Assembly: GCA_016219185.1 (NCBI GenBank)
Contig: JACRBZ010000078.1
Span: 68,810-132,809 of the forward strand
Source of the DNA: Deltaproteobacteria bacterium
Lineage (GTDB): Bacteria > Desulfobacterota > Desulfobacteria > Desulfobacterales > Desulfatirhabdiaceae
Direction: 5' to 3'
DNA: 64,000 nucleotides
Positions 45,789 through 54,106 of this stretch are shown here, in pieces. The translations under genes and the position numbers were made by a program. Under the pieces are notes generated by a model. It was not told where the DNA came from, did no database searches, and worked only from the letters and a program-made list of their open reading frames with translations. Positions within the stretch are counted from its first letter, which is position 1. Every line of letters starts with the position of its first letter.

Positions 45789-46604
45789 TCAATTGAGGGT
45801 TTCAGCAGGATGGGCTGAACAATCGGTATTGTCCGGATTGGCCAGATATCGCCCCAGGGCCTCAACGCATCCGGCATCCCATTTTGTTCCGGCATGGCGT
45901 TGAAATATTTCCAGAGCGACATCGGGTGTCATGGCTTTTTGATAAGGGCGTTCCGTGGTCATGGCGTCGAATGAATCGGCCACGGCGATGATTTTGGCGC
46001 CCAGAGGGATATCGGCATCTTTCAATCGATGCGGGTACCCTTTTCCGTCCGGACGTTCGTGATGGGATCGGACATATTCCAGTGCCGGTCCCAGAAAGTC
46101 CAGCTCCTGTAATATCTCCGCCCCGACAGTCGGATGCTTGATGATCCGTTTCACGATTTCCGGCGGGTTCTTTGCTTGATGCGGCAGAAACAAATCATCC
46201 GGGAAACCGATTTTCCCGATATCATGCAGCAACCCGCCCAGGCGGATATATTCAATATCGCTGTCTCCAAGCCCCAATTCCCTGGCGATTTGTTCCGCCA
46301 GATCGGCAACCCGTTCCGTGTGACCTTTTGTGTAGGGATCTCTGGCAGCCAGGGCATTGGCCATAGTGGATACGGTGTTGATCGTATTCTTGCGGATTTT
46401 TTCGTTCAGCGATTTCAGCTCTGAAATGAGCATCTCAAGATGATATTCCCTGGCCTCCACCTTGACCATCATCAGGCCCATGGCTTCCGCAATCGTTCGA
46501 ACCGGCTCCGGTGTGTCGGGGCCGGTCAGGGACATGATGTCGTTGGAATATTTTCCGGCAGACACATCCTGTATGATTTCCAGAAGCGTTTCAAGTTCTC
46601 CCAT
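45789..46604 (-). CDS. HD-GYP domain cyclic-di-GMP phosphodiesterase-like protein
   Basis: 271 residues. The N-terminal ~75 residues are helical with no recognised sensor. The HD part reads GHTERVADLA and GGLLHDIGKIGFPDD; the GYP part reads RSHHERPDGKGYPHRL. These give the full set of metal ligands, so it is probably active and hydrolyses cyclic di-GMP to GMP or pGpG. There is no receiver, PAS or membrane segment. It is adjacent to the polysaccharide genes, whose output c-di-GMP commonly controls. Confidence 0.9.
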   Translation of the reverse strand: MGELETLLEIIQDVSAGKYSNDIMSLTGPDTPEPVRTIAEAMGLMMVKVEAREYHLEMLISELKSLNEKIRKNTINTVSTMANALAARDPYTKGHTERVADLAEQIARELGLGDSDIEYIRLGGLLHDIGKIGFPDDLFLPHQAKNPPEIVKRIIKHPTVGAEILQELDFLGPALEYVRSHHERPDGKGYPHRLKDADIPLGAKIIAVADSFDAMTTERPYQKAMTPDVALEIFQRHAGTKWDAGCVEALGRYLANPDNTDCSAHPAETLN

Positions 46605-46737
46605 TCAATACCTCTCTGTTGATGTCTTCGGCAGGCCAAAGTTCCCTGTACTTCGGAATTGAATCTTCATAGCCGGGCATTCAGGGAAATGCCGGTTAAT
46701 AATACCGTCGGTCTTGACCAAAAGCCCATGCAGGCGA

Positions 46738-47541
46738 TTAATGCTTGACTGCTTTGATAATGATATTCCACCCGAGACGGTTCCAGGGGAAAAAACGACC
46801 CAGCAGGCTATCGATTTGCGTAAGCGATTCAAGTCGGTAAAATTGTCTGCCTGATGAAAACGGAGCAGGAATTTTGTGCGGAATAAGATAGATGGATCTC
46901 CACGCAATGCATCTCAGTCCGGCCATTTTCAGTTTTGCTTTCAGCTTTTGCGGCGTATAGAAACGAAGATGCGTTGGATCCCAACCGCACCAGTCTTTTG
47001 CGCTGCAAATGATGCGCTGATAGGTTCCTTCGATCAGATAATTCAGGGAAAGCGCGTTCTGGGTGCTGATGACGACAATCCCATTCGGGGTAAGGGCTTT
47101 TGCAGCAGCATTCAGCAAAGACTGATCATCCTCGACATGCTCCAGTACGTCTTTCAATAAAATGGCATCAAAACGGGCATCTGAGGAAAAAGCAGGGAAT
47201 TGATCGCTGAGCAGAAACGCGCATGCGTCGGCTATCCTCTGTTTTTTTGTAAAATAACGGGCCGTTGACAGAACCGTTTCTTCGATGTCGATGCCGGCAA
47301 CCAGCGATGCGCCGGATTGTGCCGCATGCCCCAGAAACATGCCCGGGCCGCACCCGTAATCCAGAAAACGCTTATGGCCAATATTGCCGAGAAGTTCAAT
47401 GATAAACGCATTTTTGATTCTGCTGTAAGCCTTGCCCTGCTGCTCCAGATAAGCCTGCATGGCTTTTTCATGATTTGTGGAGCGTATCCAGTGGTCATCG
47501 GCATATCTTTTTCGTTGCTGAATCCGTGCATCCTGGATCAT
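46738..47541 (-). CDS. Class I SAM-dependent methyltransferase (SAM/UbiE type)
   Basis: 267 residues from ATG 47541, 2 bases after the glycosyltransferase stop; the longer frame upstream runs antiparallel to that gene and is not real. RFLDYGCGPGMFLGHAAQSGASLVAGIDI is the SAM-binding loop, and DAILLKDVLEHVEDDQSLL the post-I motif. The C-terminal part (HLRFYTPQKLKAKLKMAGLR) is typical of methyltransferases in surface-polysaccharide clusters. It likely modifies a glycan or lipid precursor made with the adjacent glycosyltransferase; the substrate is unknown. Confidence 0.85.
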   Translation of the reverse strand: MIQDARIQQRKRYADDHWIRSTNHEKAMQAYLEQQGKAYSRIKNAFIIELLGNIGHKRFLDYGCGPGMFLGHAAQSGASLVAGIDIEETVLSTARYFTKKQRIADACAFLLSDQFPAFSSDARFDAILLKDVLEHVEDDQSLLNAAAKALTPNGIVVISTQNALSLNYLIEGTYQRIICSAKDWCGWDPTHLRFYTPQKLKAKLKMAGLRCIAWRSIYLIPHKIPAPFSSGRQFYRLESLTQIDSLLGRFFPWNRLGWNIIIKAVKH

Positions 47542-47543
47542 AT

Positions 47544-48716
47544 TTAAATGATTTCCCTGTAAAGGGTTTTCCATTCCCGCCGTTCTCTTTTCCGGGAAAA
47601 GCTTTTCATCCGATTTCGCGCGGCCAGGCCCAGAGACATGCCCCGATCCGGTAATCGAATGATCCGATCTATCGCTTCGGTTATGGCAGTGGCGTTTGCC
47701 CAGGGAACGATCAAGCCGGATACCGTGTCTTCCATGAGGTCTTCCACGGCCCCGACTCGGGTTGCAACACAAGGAAGACCGCAGGCCATCGCCTCCATGA
47801 GGATATTGGGGCAGCCTTCGGATACGGAAGAAAGAACAAAGGCGTCGAGCGAGCAGAGCCACTCCGGGATTCTGTCATGAGAAAGCGCGGGCTGGAAGTT
47901 GAGGATGTCTCCGATACCCGTCTTTTCAATCATGGCCTGGTATGTATTTTTTTCTGAGTCCCGAAGCGTTCCGACAAGCTGAAGGGTGACGTCATGCTGC
48001 TGCCGAAGCGTTTTTATCGCCTTGAAAAGATAGGGCAAGCCTTTGGCGTATTTAAAAATACCGGCACAACCGATTTTGAATGGCCTGTTATGAATCGGTC
48101 GAGACTTCCAGGAAACGCGGGGGATTTGAACGGAATTGAAGATGACCCTGCCCTTGTTCGCAACCGGAGAAAGGGCGTTTGCCGTCATCAGAAGGTCATG
48201 GCTGAGTGCTGCCACCCGGTCCGCATTTTCCAGTCCGCCACGGCAGAAAGCAGCCATTTCCGGGCAGAAAATGTATTTTTTAACATCGTTGCCCACAAGG
48301 GTCACAATGGAAGGAACCCACTTTCTCTGAGCCAGCAAACCTGTAATGTACCCCGTGGGATATAGAAAAAAACTGTGAAAGAGGTCGAACCGTTCAGAGT
48401 CGTGAAGCAGTTCAAGGGACTGATAGATCATCTTGAAAGTATGTGTATGGGGAGAGTCCCATATCGTCATCGGTCTGTCCGGTAGGCTCTCCCTGCCAAC
48501 CTGCAGACGATGAACGAGGACTCCAGCCCTGTTTTCATCTTTCCTGTTTTCATCCAGAAGCACCGTGGCGTTCTCCAGAACCGTAAAGTGCGCCACATGA
48601 ATTTCCAGTCCCATATCCCGCACATGGTGGGCCACGCTTTCAACTGTCCTTGCAAGACCTCCCCACTGGTCGGGGGGATATTCAAGCGTGACCATGCATA
48701 CTTTTTTATTGTTCAT
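47544..48716 (-). CDS. GT4-type glycosyltransferase
   Basis: 390 residues, GT-B fold. The N-terminal half starts VCMVTLEYPPDQWGGLARTVESVAHHV, and the C-terminal half holds EGCPNILMEAMACGLPCVATRVGAVEDLMEDTVSG, the E-x7-E nucleotide-sugar signature of family GT4. It transfers a sugar to an acceptor, probably on the cytoplasmic face for capsule or LPS. It is the promoter-proximal gene of the pair with the methyltransferase. Confidence 0.9.
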   Translation of the reverse strand: MNNKKVCMVTLEYPPDQWGGLARTVESVAHHVRDMGLEIHVAHFTVLENATVLLDENRKDENRAGVLVHRLQVGRESLPDRPMTIWDSPHTHTFKMIYQSLELLHDSERFDLFHSFFLYPTGYITGLLAQRKWVPSIVTLVGNDVKKYIFCPEMAAFCRGGLENADRVAALSHDLLMTANALSPVANKGRVIFNSVQIPRVSWKSRPIHNRPFKIGCAGIFKYAKGLPYLFKAIKTLRQQHDVTLQLVGTLRDSEKNTYQAMIEKTGIGDILNFQPALSHDRIPEWLCSLDAFVLSSVSEGCPNILMEAMACGLPCVATRVGAVEDLMEDTVSGLIVPWANATAITEAIDRIIRLPDRGMSLGLAARNRMKSFSRKRERREWKTLYREII

Positions 48717-48958
48717 ATCTGCAACTGATCAAAAGCCGGAAGGTTATAAAGTCATTGCACACTTCATGCCTGGTTGTGCTGGAAAAGCATGGTGGTTCAT
48801 CAACAGCGCCATTGATAGATAACCTTGATGTTAAGATGTTGTCAATTTGTTTCATGTTTCATTGTGGATGTCAGGCTATTGTTTGTCGCCCCTGTCCGGC
48901 GTCAGGAGTCCATGAATGGGTCTTGACGCAGAGAGAATGCTCCACTATAAAATAATCC

Positions 48959-49918
48959 ATGTACCGCTCAGATGTTCACCCCAGCCATCTTTTTGAAATC
49001 TGGCAGGTTTGGCCCGGATCATACGGCAATCCGCCGGCATCCGACACGATTTATCCCTTCCCGCGGACGCATGGCCTTGTGATTTCCCGCAAGACCCCGA
49101 TTGCTTCCATGGGTTCCTGTTTTGCCAGAGAAATAAAGGATGCCCTCATCCAAAATGAATATGCGTTTATTCAGGAGGAAGCATGGCATCCGGCTTCAAA
49201 ACAGGCCAGTGCTGCCTGGGAGCGCGTTTACAACACGTTTTCCATCCGCCAGATCTTTGAATACACGTTCAAGCAATGGAAGCCGGATCTGCGCTGGTGG
49301 AAGGCGCCGGTTTCCGGAGTCATTCAGGACCCATACAGGCGGATTATCCTGTATGACGGCATTGAAGAAGCCGAGGCTGATTTTGAAAAACATTGCACTG
49401 CTTCCCGCATGGCTATCGAGAAATCCGAGGTGTTTATCCTTACCCTTGGCCTGACGGAGATCTGGGAAGACAAGATTGACGGATCCGTGTTATGCCTTCC
49501 GTCAGGCCCATATGTGAACGAAGGCGGGGACATGGGCCGTTATCGGTTCCGGGTCAGCCGGTATGGGGAGAATCTTGAAAATCTTGAGCGGATTTATGCG
49601 ATCCTGTCTGCCCACAACCCGAAGTGCAAGCTGATCCTGACGGTATCGCCGGTGCACCTATGGGCAACCTTCCGAAAAGATGCGGATGTCATCAGCGCGA
49701 GCTGGAATTCCAAAGCCACGCTCCGGGCGGCAATCGATGAATTCGTTGCCTGCCATCCCGATGTTTTCTATTTTCCCGCCTTTGAGATGGCCGTCACCTA
49801 CAGAATGATTCTGGGCAAAACGATGTTCACCCGGGACAGGGAGCCCTTCCATGTCAATAAGGATACCATCGATTTTATTATGGAAAATTTTTTCCGGTTT
49901 TATTGTGAAGATTCTTGA
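48959..49918 (+). CDS. GSCFA-domain protein
   Basis: 319 residues. The family name motif is present as ASMGSCFAREIKDAL near residue 50, with ILTLGLTEIWED (~160-171) and SPVHLWATFRKDADV later. GSCFA proteins look like SGNH-type esterases and are found beside polysaccharide genes; the exact reaction is not established. No signal peptide is visible. The 3' end overlaps the heparinase-like gene by 41 bases in the convergent sense, and it is divergent from the glycosyltransferase at 48716. Confidence 0.82.
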   Translation: MYRSDVHPSHLFEIWQVWPGSYGNPPASDTIYPFPRTHGLVISRKTPIASMGSCFAREIKDALIQNEYAFIQEEAWHPASKQASAAWERVYNTFSIRQIFEYTFKQWKPDLRWWKAPVSGVIQDPYRRIILYDGIEEAEADFEKHCTASRMAIEKSEVFILTLGLTEIWEDKIDGSVLCLPSGPYVNEGGDMGRYRFRVSRYGENLENLERIYAILSAHNPKCKLILTVSPVHLWATFRKDADVISASWNSKATLRAAIDEFVACHPDVFYFPAFEMAVTYRMILGKTMFTRDREPFHVNKDTIDFIMENFFRFYCEDS

Positions 49919-52208
49919 AAATGTCAGCCATTCTTGACGCGAAATCCGGACTCTCCCAAAACGCATGGCATGGCTTTGAAACAGGACAGAGTATCCAGTC
50001 CAGGGTGATGGGGAGCAAGTCTCGGACCGAAAACCGGAAATGGCTTGCCGGCATGTCTTCTCCGTTAATGGAAACCCAGCCGCGGGGCGGATTCAAGTTG
50101 CCTTTGAAGGATTGAATTCCGGCGTGATGAAACCCGGCATAAGGGATGAGGGCTATTCCCTTTCCTTGTTGATCCATGGATCGTATGATTAACGTTCCGG
50201 CATCCATTTCGACATTGCCCGGAAAAAACTGCCAGCATGCGGTAAGGGTATGGATGCCCGTTCCGATCGACGTATCCCGTATCACCCAGTAGCGACGGGC
50301 AACAAACAAAACCGTTCGGGTGATCTGGAAAACCGCTCCGGATTCATCCCGATAATCATGGCAGGTTCCGGTCATGCCATTGATATCGCCATGATTGAAG
50401 CAGATGAATTGATCCCGGGCCGATTGGGTCCTTTCCTGAAAGCCAAGCCGGGATCGAAGCGGCCCTTTTCCATCCAGAAGGAGCGTGTTGTGGGCAGCCG
50501 CGCTGCGGTAATAGTCTGTCATGGGTCCCGGCGCATAGCGCGTTATGCCCGGATCGACCAGGCATGGAATGCCATACGCGGCAACTTCAAGGGACAGCGC
50601 ATCTTCATGGACATGGGTCATCCCTGCCGGACCCGCCCTGAATGCCAGAAAATGGGCTTTTGGGTCATATCCGGATCTCATGATGCCGATGCCCGAATCG
50701 GGAAACCCCTTAATGGTTTCGGCCGGGCAAGCGCCGTACGCGCCCTTTGATCCAATCCAGTCAAAGTCCTTTCGGCGAAATATCTCTCCTGCCAGCCGCA
50801 TCAGGGCTGTGTAATCTCCCGCCGCGCTTCCGGAATCATTGAAAGCCGGCCAGGTAAAATCCGGGCGGCAAAGCGCAGAAAGGTATTCAACGGCTTTTTC
50901 AAGCGGCGTGCCGAACACATCCGGCAAGGCGATGCCCTGAAGACTTGCCACCCTCTTGACATCCAGAAGCGCTTGAAGGCAGATGGCCTGATAAAGCGGA
51001 GACAATTCATAATGGGTGCCGTCATCCATGAATTGCCTGATGAATTCGTTCTTCAGACGCCGGATTCCTGTTTCCAACCATGCTTCTGCTTCCTGAAAAT
51101 CGGGCAGGCACATCCCGGCAAGGGTCAAGGCCGCGGATTCCACAATCATCCAGTTGTTCGGGTGTCCCTGGTGATCCATGAGGTGATGGGCATGTTCCCA
51201 GAATGACCGGAGCATCATCTCCTTGCCGGTTTTCCGGAAGGATGCGTGGGGCCAGGCGATTCCTCCGATCCAGAGCCATTCCCACAGCCGCCAGGCAACG
51301 CTCAGGGTTTCCCACGAGGGGCCTGCGCCGCCGTTTGAATCCATGGGGACGGGATTTGATGAAATCCAGTCGCAAACCGTTTCATCCAGATATGCCACGT
51401 AGCAATCATCGCCGGTTTCAGCCAAGGCCTGAACCACATTTCTCAGGAAATGATGGCGGTTGAGAAAATGGGTCCACTCAAGAAGCCCGAGAGGACTATG
51501 GTTCCATGGAATCGGGCGGAAAAGTTGTCTTCCCATGATCCGGCCCCGAAGAATTTCGTCCGCATGTTCCCGTGGGAAGGAGTGGGGAGGGAGAATGTAA
51601 AGGGTTTGGGGGTGCCTGGCGCTGTAGGGAGCCAGTCGTTCTGTCTGATACATTGCATCATTTTTTAAAACTGCGGACAGTCCGGTGGAGGTCAGTCTCG
51701 GGCCTTTGGGAATGATCCGGCTTTCTCCAAAAACGGAACCCATTTCAACGATAAGCGCATCCTGAGCGTGATCGGTTTTATCGGGTTTAAAAAGAATTTC
51801 GATGGTTTCTATGTTTTTCCAGCCGTCCGGAATGCCGTAGGTTCCAAACGCCTCGGCGGGAAATTTTAGTTCTGTTCGCTGGCCGGGCAGCAGGACTTCG
51901 CGCCCTCCGGAAAGCGATATGGGCGTATCAATCAATTCCGTCTTTCCGGAGCCGTGAAACAATTTTATTTCCCCATAAATCGAACGGCTTGAAATATTGA
52001 TGGCGGTAAACGATATCTGGTTGAACCGCGACAGGTCGGGGGCGGGGCATGTAAAGGAAATGCGCGGCATCCCGGATGATGAATCGGATGAAAGCCGTAT
52101 TCCGTCAGACTCCGGGTTTGTAATGTGAATCAGGCATTCTCTCAGAACAATCTGGTCCCGAAGGAACTGGTCGAATGACAGTGCGGGGTCTTTCATGATT
52201 TTATGCAT
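49878..52208 (-). CDS. Heparinase II/III-like protein
   Basis: 776 residues from ATG 52208 (ATG 52196 is an alternative). The N-terminal ~170 residues look like a beta-sandwich. An alpha/alpha-toroid follows (~230-500), with repeats like WRLWEWLWIGG and NNWMIVESAALTLAG. The C-terminal beta part carries THVHEDALSLEVAAYGIPCLVDPG and YYRSAAAHNTLLLDG, the catalytic His/Tyr region of heparinase II/III enzymes. It would cleave acidic polysaccharide by elimination or trim a nascent polymer. No signal peptide is seen with either start, which is odd for a lyase and suggests a role in exopolymer synthesis or a missed exported start. Its 5' 147 bases are duplicated at 53888. Confidence 0.82.
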   Translation of the reverse strand: MHKIMKDPALSFDQFLRDQIVLRECLIHITNPESDGIRLSSDSSSGMPRISFTCPAPDLSRFNQISFTAINISSRSIYGEIKLFHGSGKTELIDTPISLSGGREVLLPGQRTELKFPAEAFGTYGIPDGWKNIETIEILFKPDKTDHAQDALIVEMGSVFGESRIIPKGPRLTSTGLSAVLKNDAMYQTERLAPYSARHPQTLYILPPHSFPREHADEILRGRIMGRQLFRPIPWNHSPLGLLEWTHFLNRHHFLRNVVQALAETGDDCYVAYLDETVCDWISSNPVPMDSNGGAGPSWETLSVAWRLWEWLWIGGIAWPHASFRKTGKEMMLRSFWEHAHHLMDHQGHPNNWMIVESAALTLAGMCLPDFQEAEAWLETGIRRLKNEFIRQFMDDGTHYELSPLYQAICLQALLDVKRVASLQGIALPDVFGTPLEKAVEYLSALCRPDFTWPAFNDSGSAAGDYTALMRLAGEIFRRKDFDWIGSKGAYGACPAETIKGFPDSGIGIMRSGYDPKAHFLAFRAGPAGMTHVHEDALSLEVAAYGIPCLVDPGITRYAPGPMTDYYRSAAAHNTLLLDGKGPLRSRLGFQERTQSARDQFICFNHGDINGMTGTCHDYRDESGAVFQITRTVLFVARRYWVIRDTSIGTGIHTLTACWQFFPGNVEMDAGTLIIRSMDQQGKGIALIPYAGFHHAGIQSFKGNLNPPRGWVSINGEDMPASHFRFSVRDLLPITLDWILCPVSKPCHAFWESPDFASRMADIFKNLHNKTGKNFP

Positions 52209-52280
52209 CGAATCACGGTTGCTCGGAAACGCGGTCGGCCGATTTGAAGTTGGGCTGAAGTTGGGAAGCACCGCCGGCTG
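52062..52280. repeat. Duplicated segment, copy A
   Basis: 219 bases covering the first ~49 codons of the heparinase-like gene and 72 bases upstream. It matches 53888-54106 in the same orientation with 14 mismatches and no gaps (about 94% identity, counted by eye). Confidence 0.95.
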
Positions 52281-52525
52281 TCGTCCTGACGGGATTGACA
52301 GTACTGGAAGCTATCGGCATTTACAAGGGAATTATGGGATCTTCCGGCAAGAAAGCCAGTGGCGACCGGCTTTCAAACACGATGATACTGTGATATGTTT
52401 CATTTTACAGAGAAAAACATTATGGAAACAACGATGAAGCCAACGCCCGCACACCCGGCACCCATTAGACAGTTTGGTTCATTTTGTCCAATGTCCGGCA
52501 ATGCCTTCACTGGTGTAACTTTTGC
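52281..52525. other. Scrambled spacer with phosphatase-start remnant
   Basis: No complete gene. Bases 52434-52467 read MKPTPAHPAPI and 19 of them (52449-52467) are identical to the start of the histidine phosphatase at 54113-54131. So a first copy of that gene's 5' end survives here and is cut at CATTA, where the 28-base repeat begins. Confidence 0.7.
52463..52490 (+). repeat. 28-bp direct repeat, copy 1
   Basis: Identical over 28 bases to 54874-54901, same orientation. Core: GACAGTTTGGTTCATTTTGT. It marks the join between the phosphatase-start remnant and the Fic module. Confidence 0.95.
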
Positions 52526-52560
52526 GGGAATGTGTTATATAATGGGAATGTGTTATATAA
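52526..52560 (+). promoter_or_regulatory. Tandem operator/promoter of the VbhA-Fic module
   Basis: GGGAATGTGTTATATAA occurs twice (52526-52542 and 52544-52560), period 18. The first copy includes a perfect -10 hexamer TATAAT at 52538-52543. Two side-by-side sites overlapping a promoter, 19 bases before the antitoxin ATG, fit autorepression, either by the antitoxin complex or by the HTH protein of the same module. Confidence 0.55.
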
Positions 52561-52578
52561 AAAGTGGAGGCTCTGCCA

Positions 52579-52788
52579 ATGACAAGAGAACAACAAATCA
52601 GCCATAATTTGAATGCCGTTGCGAACGCTGTTGCGCAGCAAACACTTGAAGGACTGAAAGTCCCGCCGGATGTTGTCGAAGAGATGAAACGGGCGGCGAG
52701 GGGTGAAATCAAGATTGAGGAAGGCATTCGTAACACAGTCCGCAGGTTCACGCATGGTAAAGTACGAGGGGAAAGACCATTACCTTGA
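52579..52788 (+). CDS. VbhA-like antitoxin of a Fic toxin
   Basis: 69 residues; ATG 52579 has GGAGG eight bases ahead. The alignment with VbhA is good: AVAQQTLEGLKVPPDVVEEMKRAARGE here against the ALASQRLEGLEPDPQVV pattern known for VbhA. The inhibitory Glu of the (S/T)xxxE(G/N) motif is in LEG (E24), but the position four before it is Gln instead of Ser/Thr. In class I Fic systems this helix blocks the ATP site of the toxin. The gene overlaps the fic gene by 35 bases, a typical coupling. Too short to be certain from sequence alone, but the context is strong. Confidence 0.85.
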   Translation: MTREQQISHNLNAVANAVAQQTLEGLKVPPDVVEEMKRAARGEIKIEEGIRNTVRRFTHGKVRGERPLP

Positions 52789-53410
52789 TCCCGAAACCGG
52801 AGTTCTAAAGAATAAACTCGGCATTGGGGATGAGAACGAGCTAAAAGAGGCGGAGGCTTCTTTGTTGGCTTGGCGTAGCTTTCAGCTTGCTGAAAATCCA
52901 ATTAAAGGTCGTTTTGATCTTGACCACCTGAAGGCCATTCACAAGCATCTGTTTTGTGACGTGTATGAATGGGCAGGCGAAATTCGGAATATCGACCTTG
53001 CCAAGGACAACAGTTATTTTGCTAACCACACCCACATTGTCAGTGCTGCACGCCCGGTGTTTGAAAAGTTGGCTGAGGAAGGCTATTTGAAAGGATTGGA
53101 TGCTGTAGCATTCAGTACCCGAGCGGCCTATTATCTTGGAGAGATAAACGCTTTACATCCTTTCCGTGAAGGAAACGGCAGGGCGCAACGAGAATTCATC
53201 AATCACTTGGCTTATAAAAATGGTTACTTCATTGAATGGAAGAACATAAGCCAAAAAGACATGATTCAAGCCTCAATAGAGTCTTTTCATCAAGCCGATA
53301 ACACAAAGTTTACTGCTTTTATCTGCGATAACCTGCGAAAGATTCCGGTTTCTGACCTGAATAAAACAGCCCCATTCAAGAGAAGAAAAAAACAGTTAAA
53401 GCCAGATTAA
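52754..53410 (+). CDS. Fic-family AMP-transferase (toxin)
   Basis: 218 residues from ATG 52754. The active-site motif HPFREGNGRAQR (135-146) is fully canonical HxFx(D/E)GNGRxxR, so the enzyme should be active in AMPylation. KHLFCDVYEWAGEIRN (~64-79) and NHTHI (~91-95) are the flap-side features common to VbhT-like toxins. Known relatives AMPylate DNA gyrase and topoisomerase IV and stop growth; here the target is inferred. The C-terminus is a short basic tail with no secretion signal. It follows the VbhA-like antitoxin and precedes an HTH gene. Confidence 0.93.
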   Translation: MVKYEGKDHYLDPETGVLKNKLGIGDENELKEAEASLLAWRSFQLAENPIKGRFDLDHLKAIHKHLFCDVYEWAGEIRNIDLAKDNSYFANHTHIVSAARPVFEKLAEEGYLKGLDAVAFSTRAAYYLGEINALHPFREGNGRAQREFINHLAYKNGYFIEWKNISQKDMIQASIESFHQADNTKFTAFICDNLRKIPVSDLNKTAPFKRRKKQLKPD

Positions 53411-53440
53411 AAGCCGGTCGGAAAATCCGAAACCGTCGAA

Positions 53441-53845
53441 ATGTGGGATTTTATGAAAACCTTGCGAATTGGCATAGCTTCCTATGAAAAAATGAAAGAG
53501 CGCACTATGGCGATTGCGCGCGGTGAATTGAAGCCTGGGAATGATGAGCCAAAACTTTGGTTCACATCAATCGAAAGTCTTGCCCGCGTGCTGTCAGATA
53601 AAAATCGCATACTGCTCAACCTCATTATTGAGCAACAGCCCAAGTCTATTGCCGAATTGGAAACCTTATCCGGTCGCGCCAAATCCAATTTATCACGCAC
53701 GTTGAAAAGCATGGAGCGTTTCGGCCTGGTTGAATTGCTCAAGGGTGAAGGCAGTGCAGTGTGTCCTCGTGTTCCCTATGAGGAAATTCAACTTGATCTG
53801 CAGTTTGCTCACCATCAACAGGACCATTTTGCGGCTTTGCGCTGA
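53441..53845 (+). CDS. Winged-helix (MarR-like) transcriptional regulator
   Basis: 134 residues. Residues ~55-110 form a winged helix-turn-helix: SIAELETLSGRAKSNLSRTLKSMERFGLVEL is the recognition part. The N-terminal ~45 residues (RIGIASYEKMKERTMAIARGE) and overall shape match the HVO_A0114-type regulators often found beside toxins. It begins 30 bases after fic on the same strand. Start may be ATG 53441 or 53453. It may bind the tandem sites at 52526-52560. Confidence 0.8.
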   Translation: MWDFMKTLRIGIASYEKMKERTMAIARGELKPGNDEPKLWFTSIESLARVLSDKNRILLNLIIEQQPKSIAELETLSGRAKSNLSRTLKSMERFGLVELLKGEGSAVCPRVPYEEIQLDLQFAHHQQDHFAALR

Positions 53846-53887
53846 ATGATTAAAAGGCCATGTAATGAACAATGATTTTGAACTTGA

Positions 53888-54106
53888 GCGCGGCATTCCG
53901 GATGATGAATGGGATGAAAGCCGTATTCCGTCCGACTCCGGGTTTTTAATGTGAATCAGACATTCCCTCAGAACAATCTGGTCCCGAAGGAACTGGTCGA
54001 ATGGCAGTGCGGGGTCTTTCATGATTTTTTGCGTCGAATCACGGTTGCTCGGAAAAGCGGTCGGCCAATTTGAAGTTGGGCTGAAGTTGGGAAGCGCCAC
54101 TGGCTG
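53888..54106 (-). pseudogene. Duplicated fragment of the heparinase-like gene, copy B
   Basis: 219 bases, 14 differences from 52062-52280. In the minus frame it still encodes KIMKDPALPFDQFLRDQIVLRE-like text (cf. the real gene's residues 4-30), but the rest of the gene is absent and the frame runs into the HTH gene. Just before it, 53865 starts a short frame (MNNDFELERG) that looks like the beginning of another gene cut off by this join. Confidence 0.9.

Noticed and set aside
47542..47862. N-terminal extension of the methyltransferase frame
   Set aside because: It is antisense-phase text inside the glycosyltransferase gene, Arg/His/Gly-rich; the true start is 47541.
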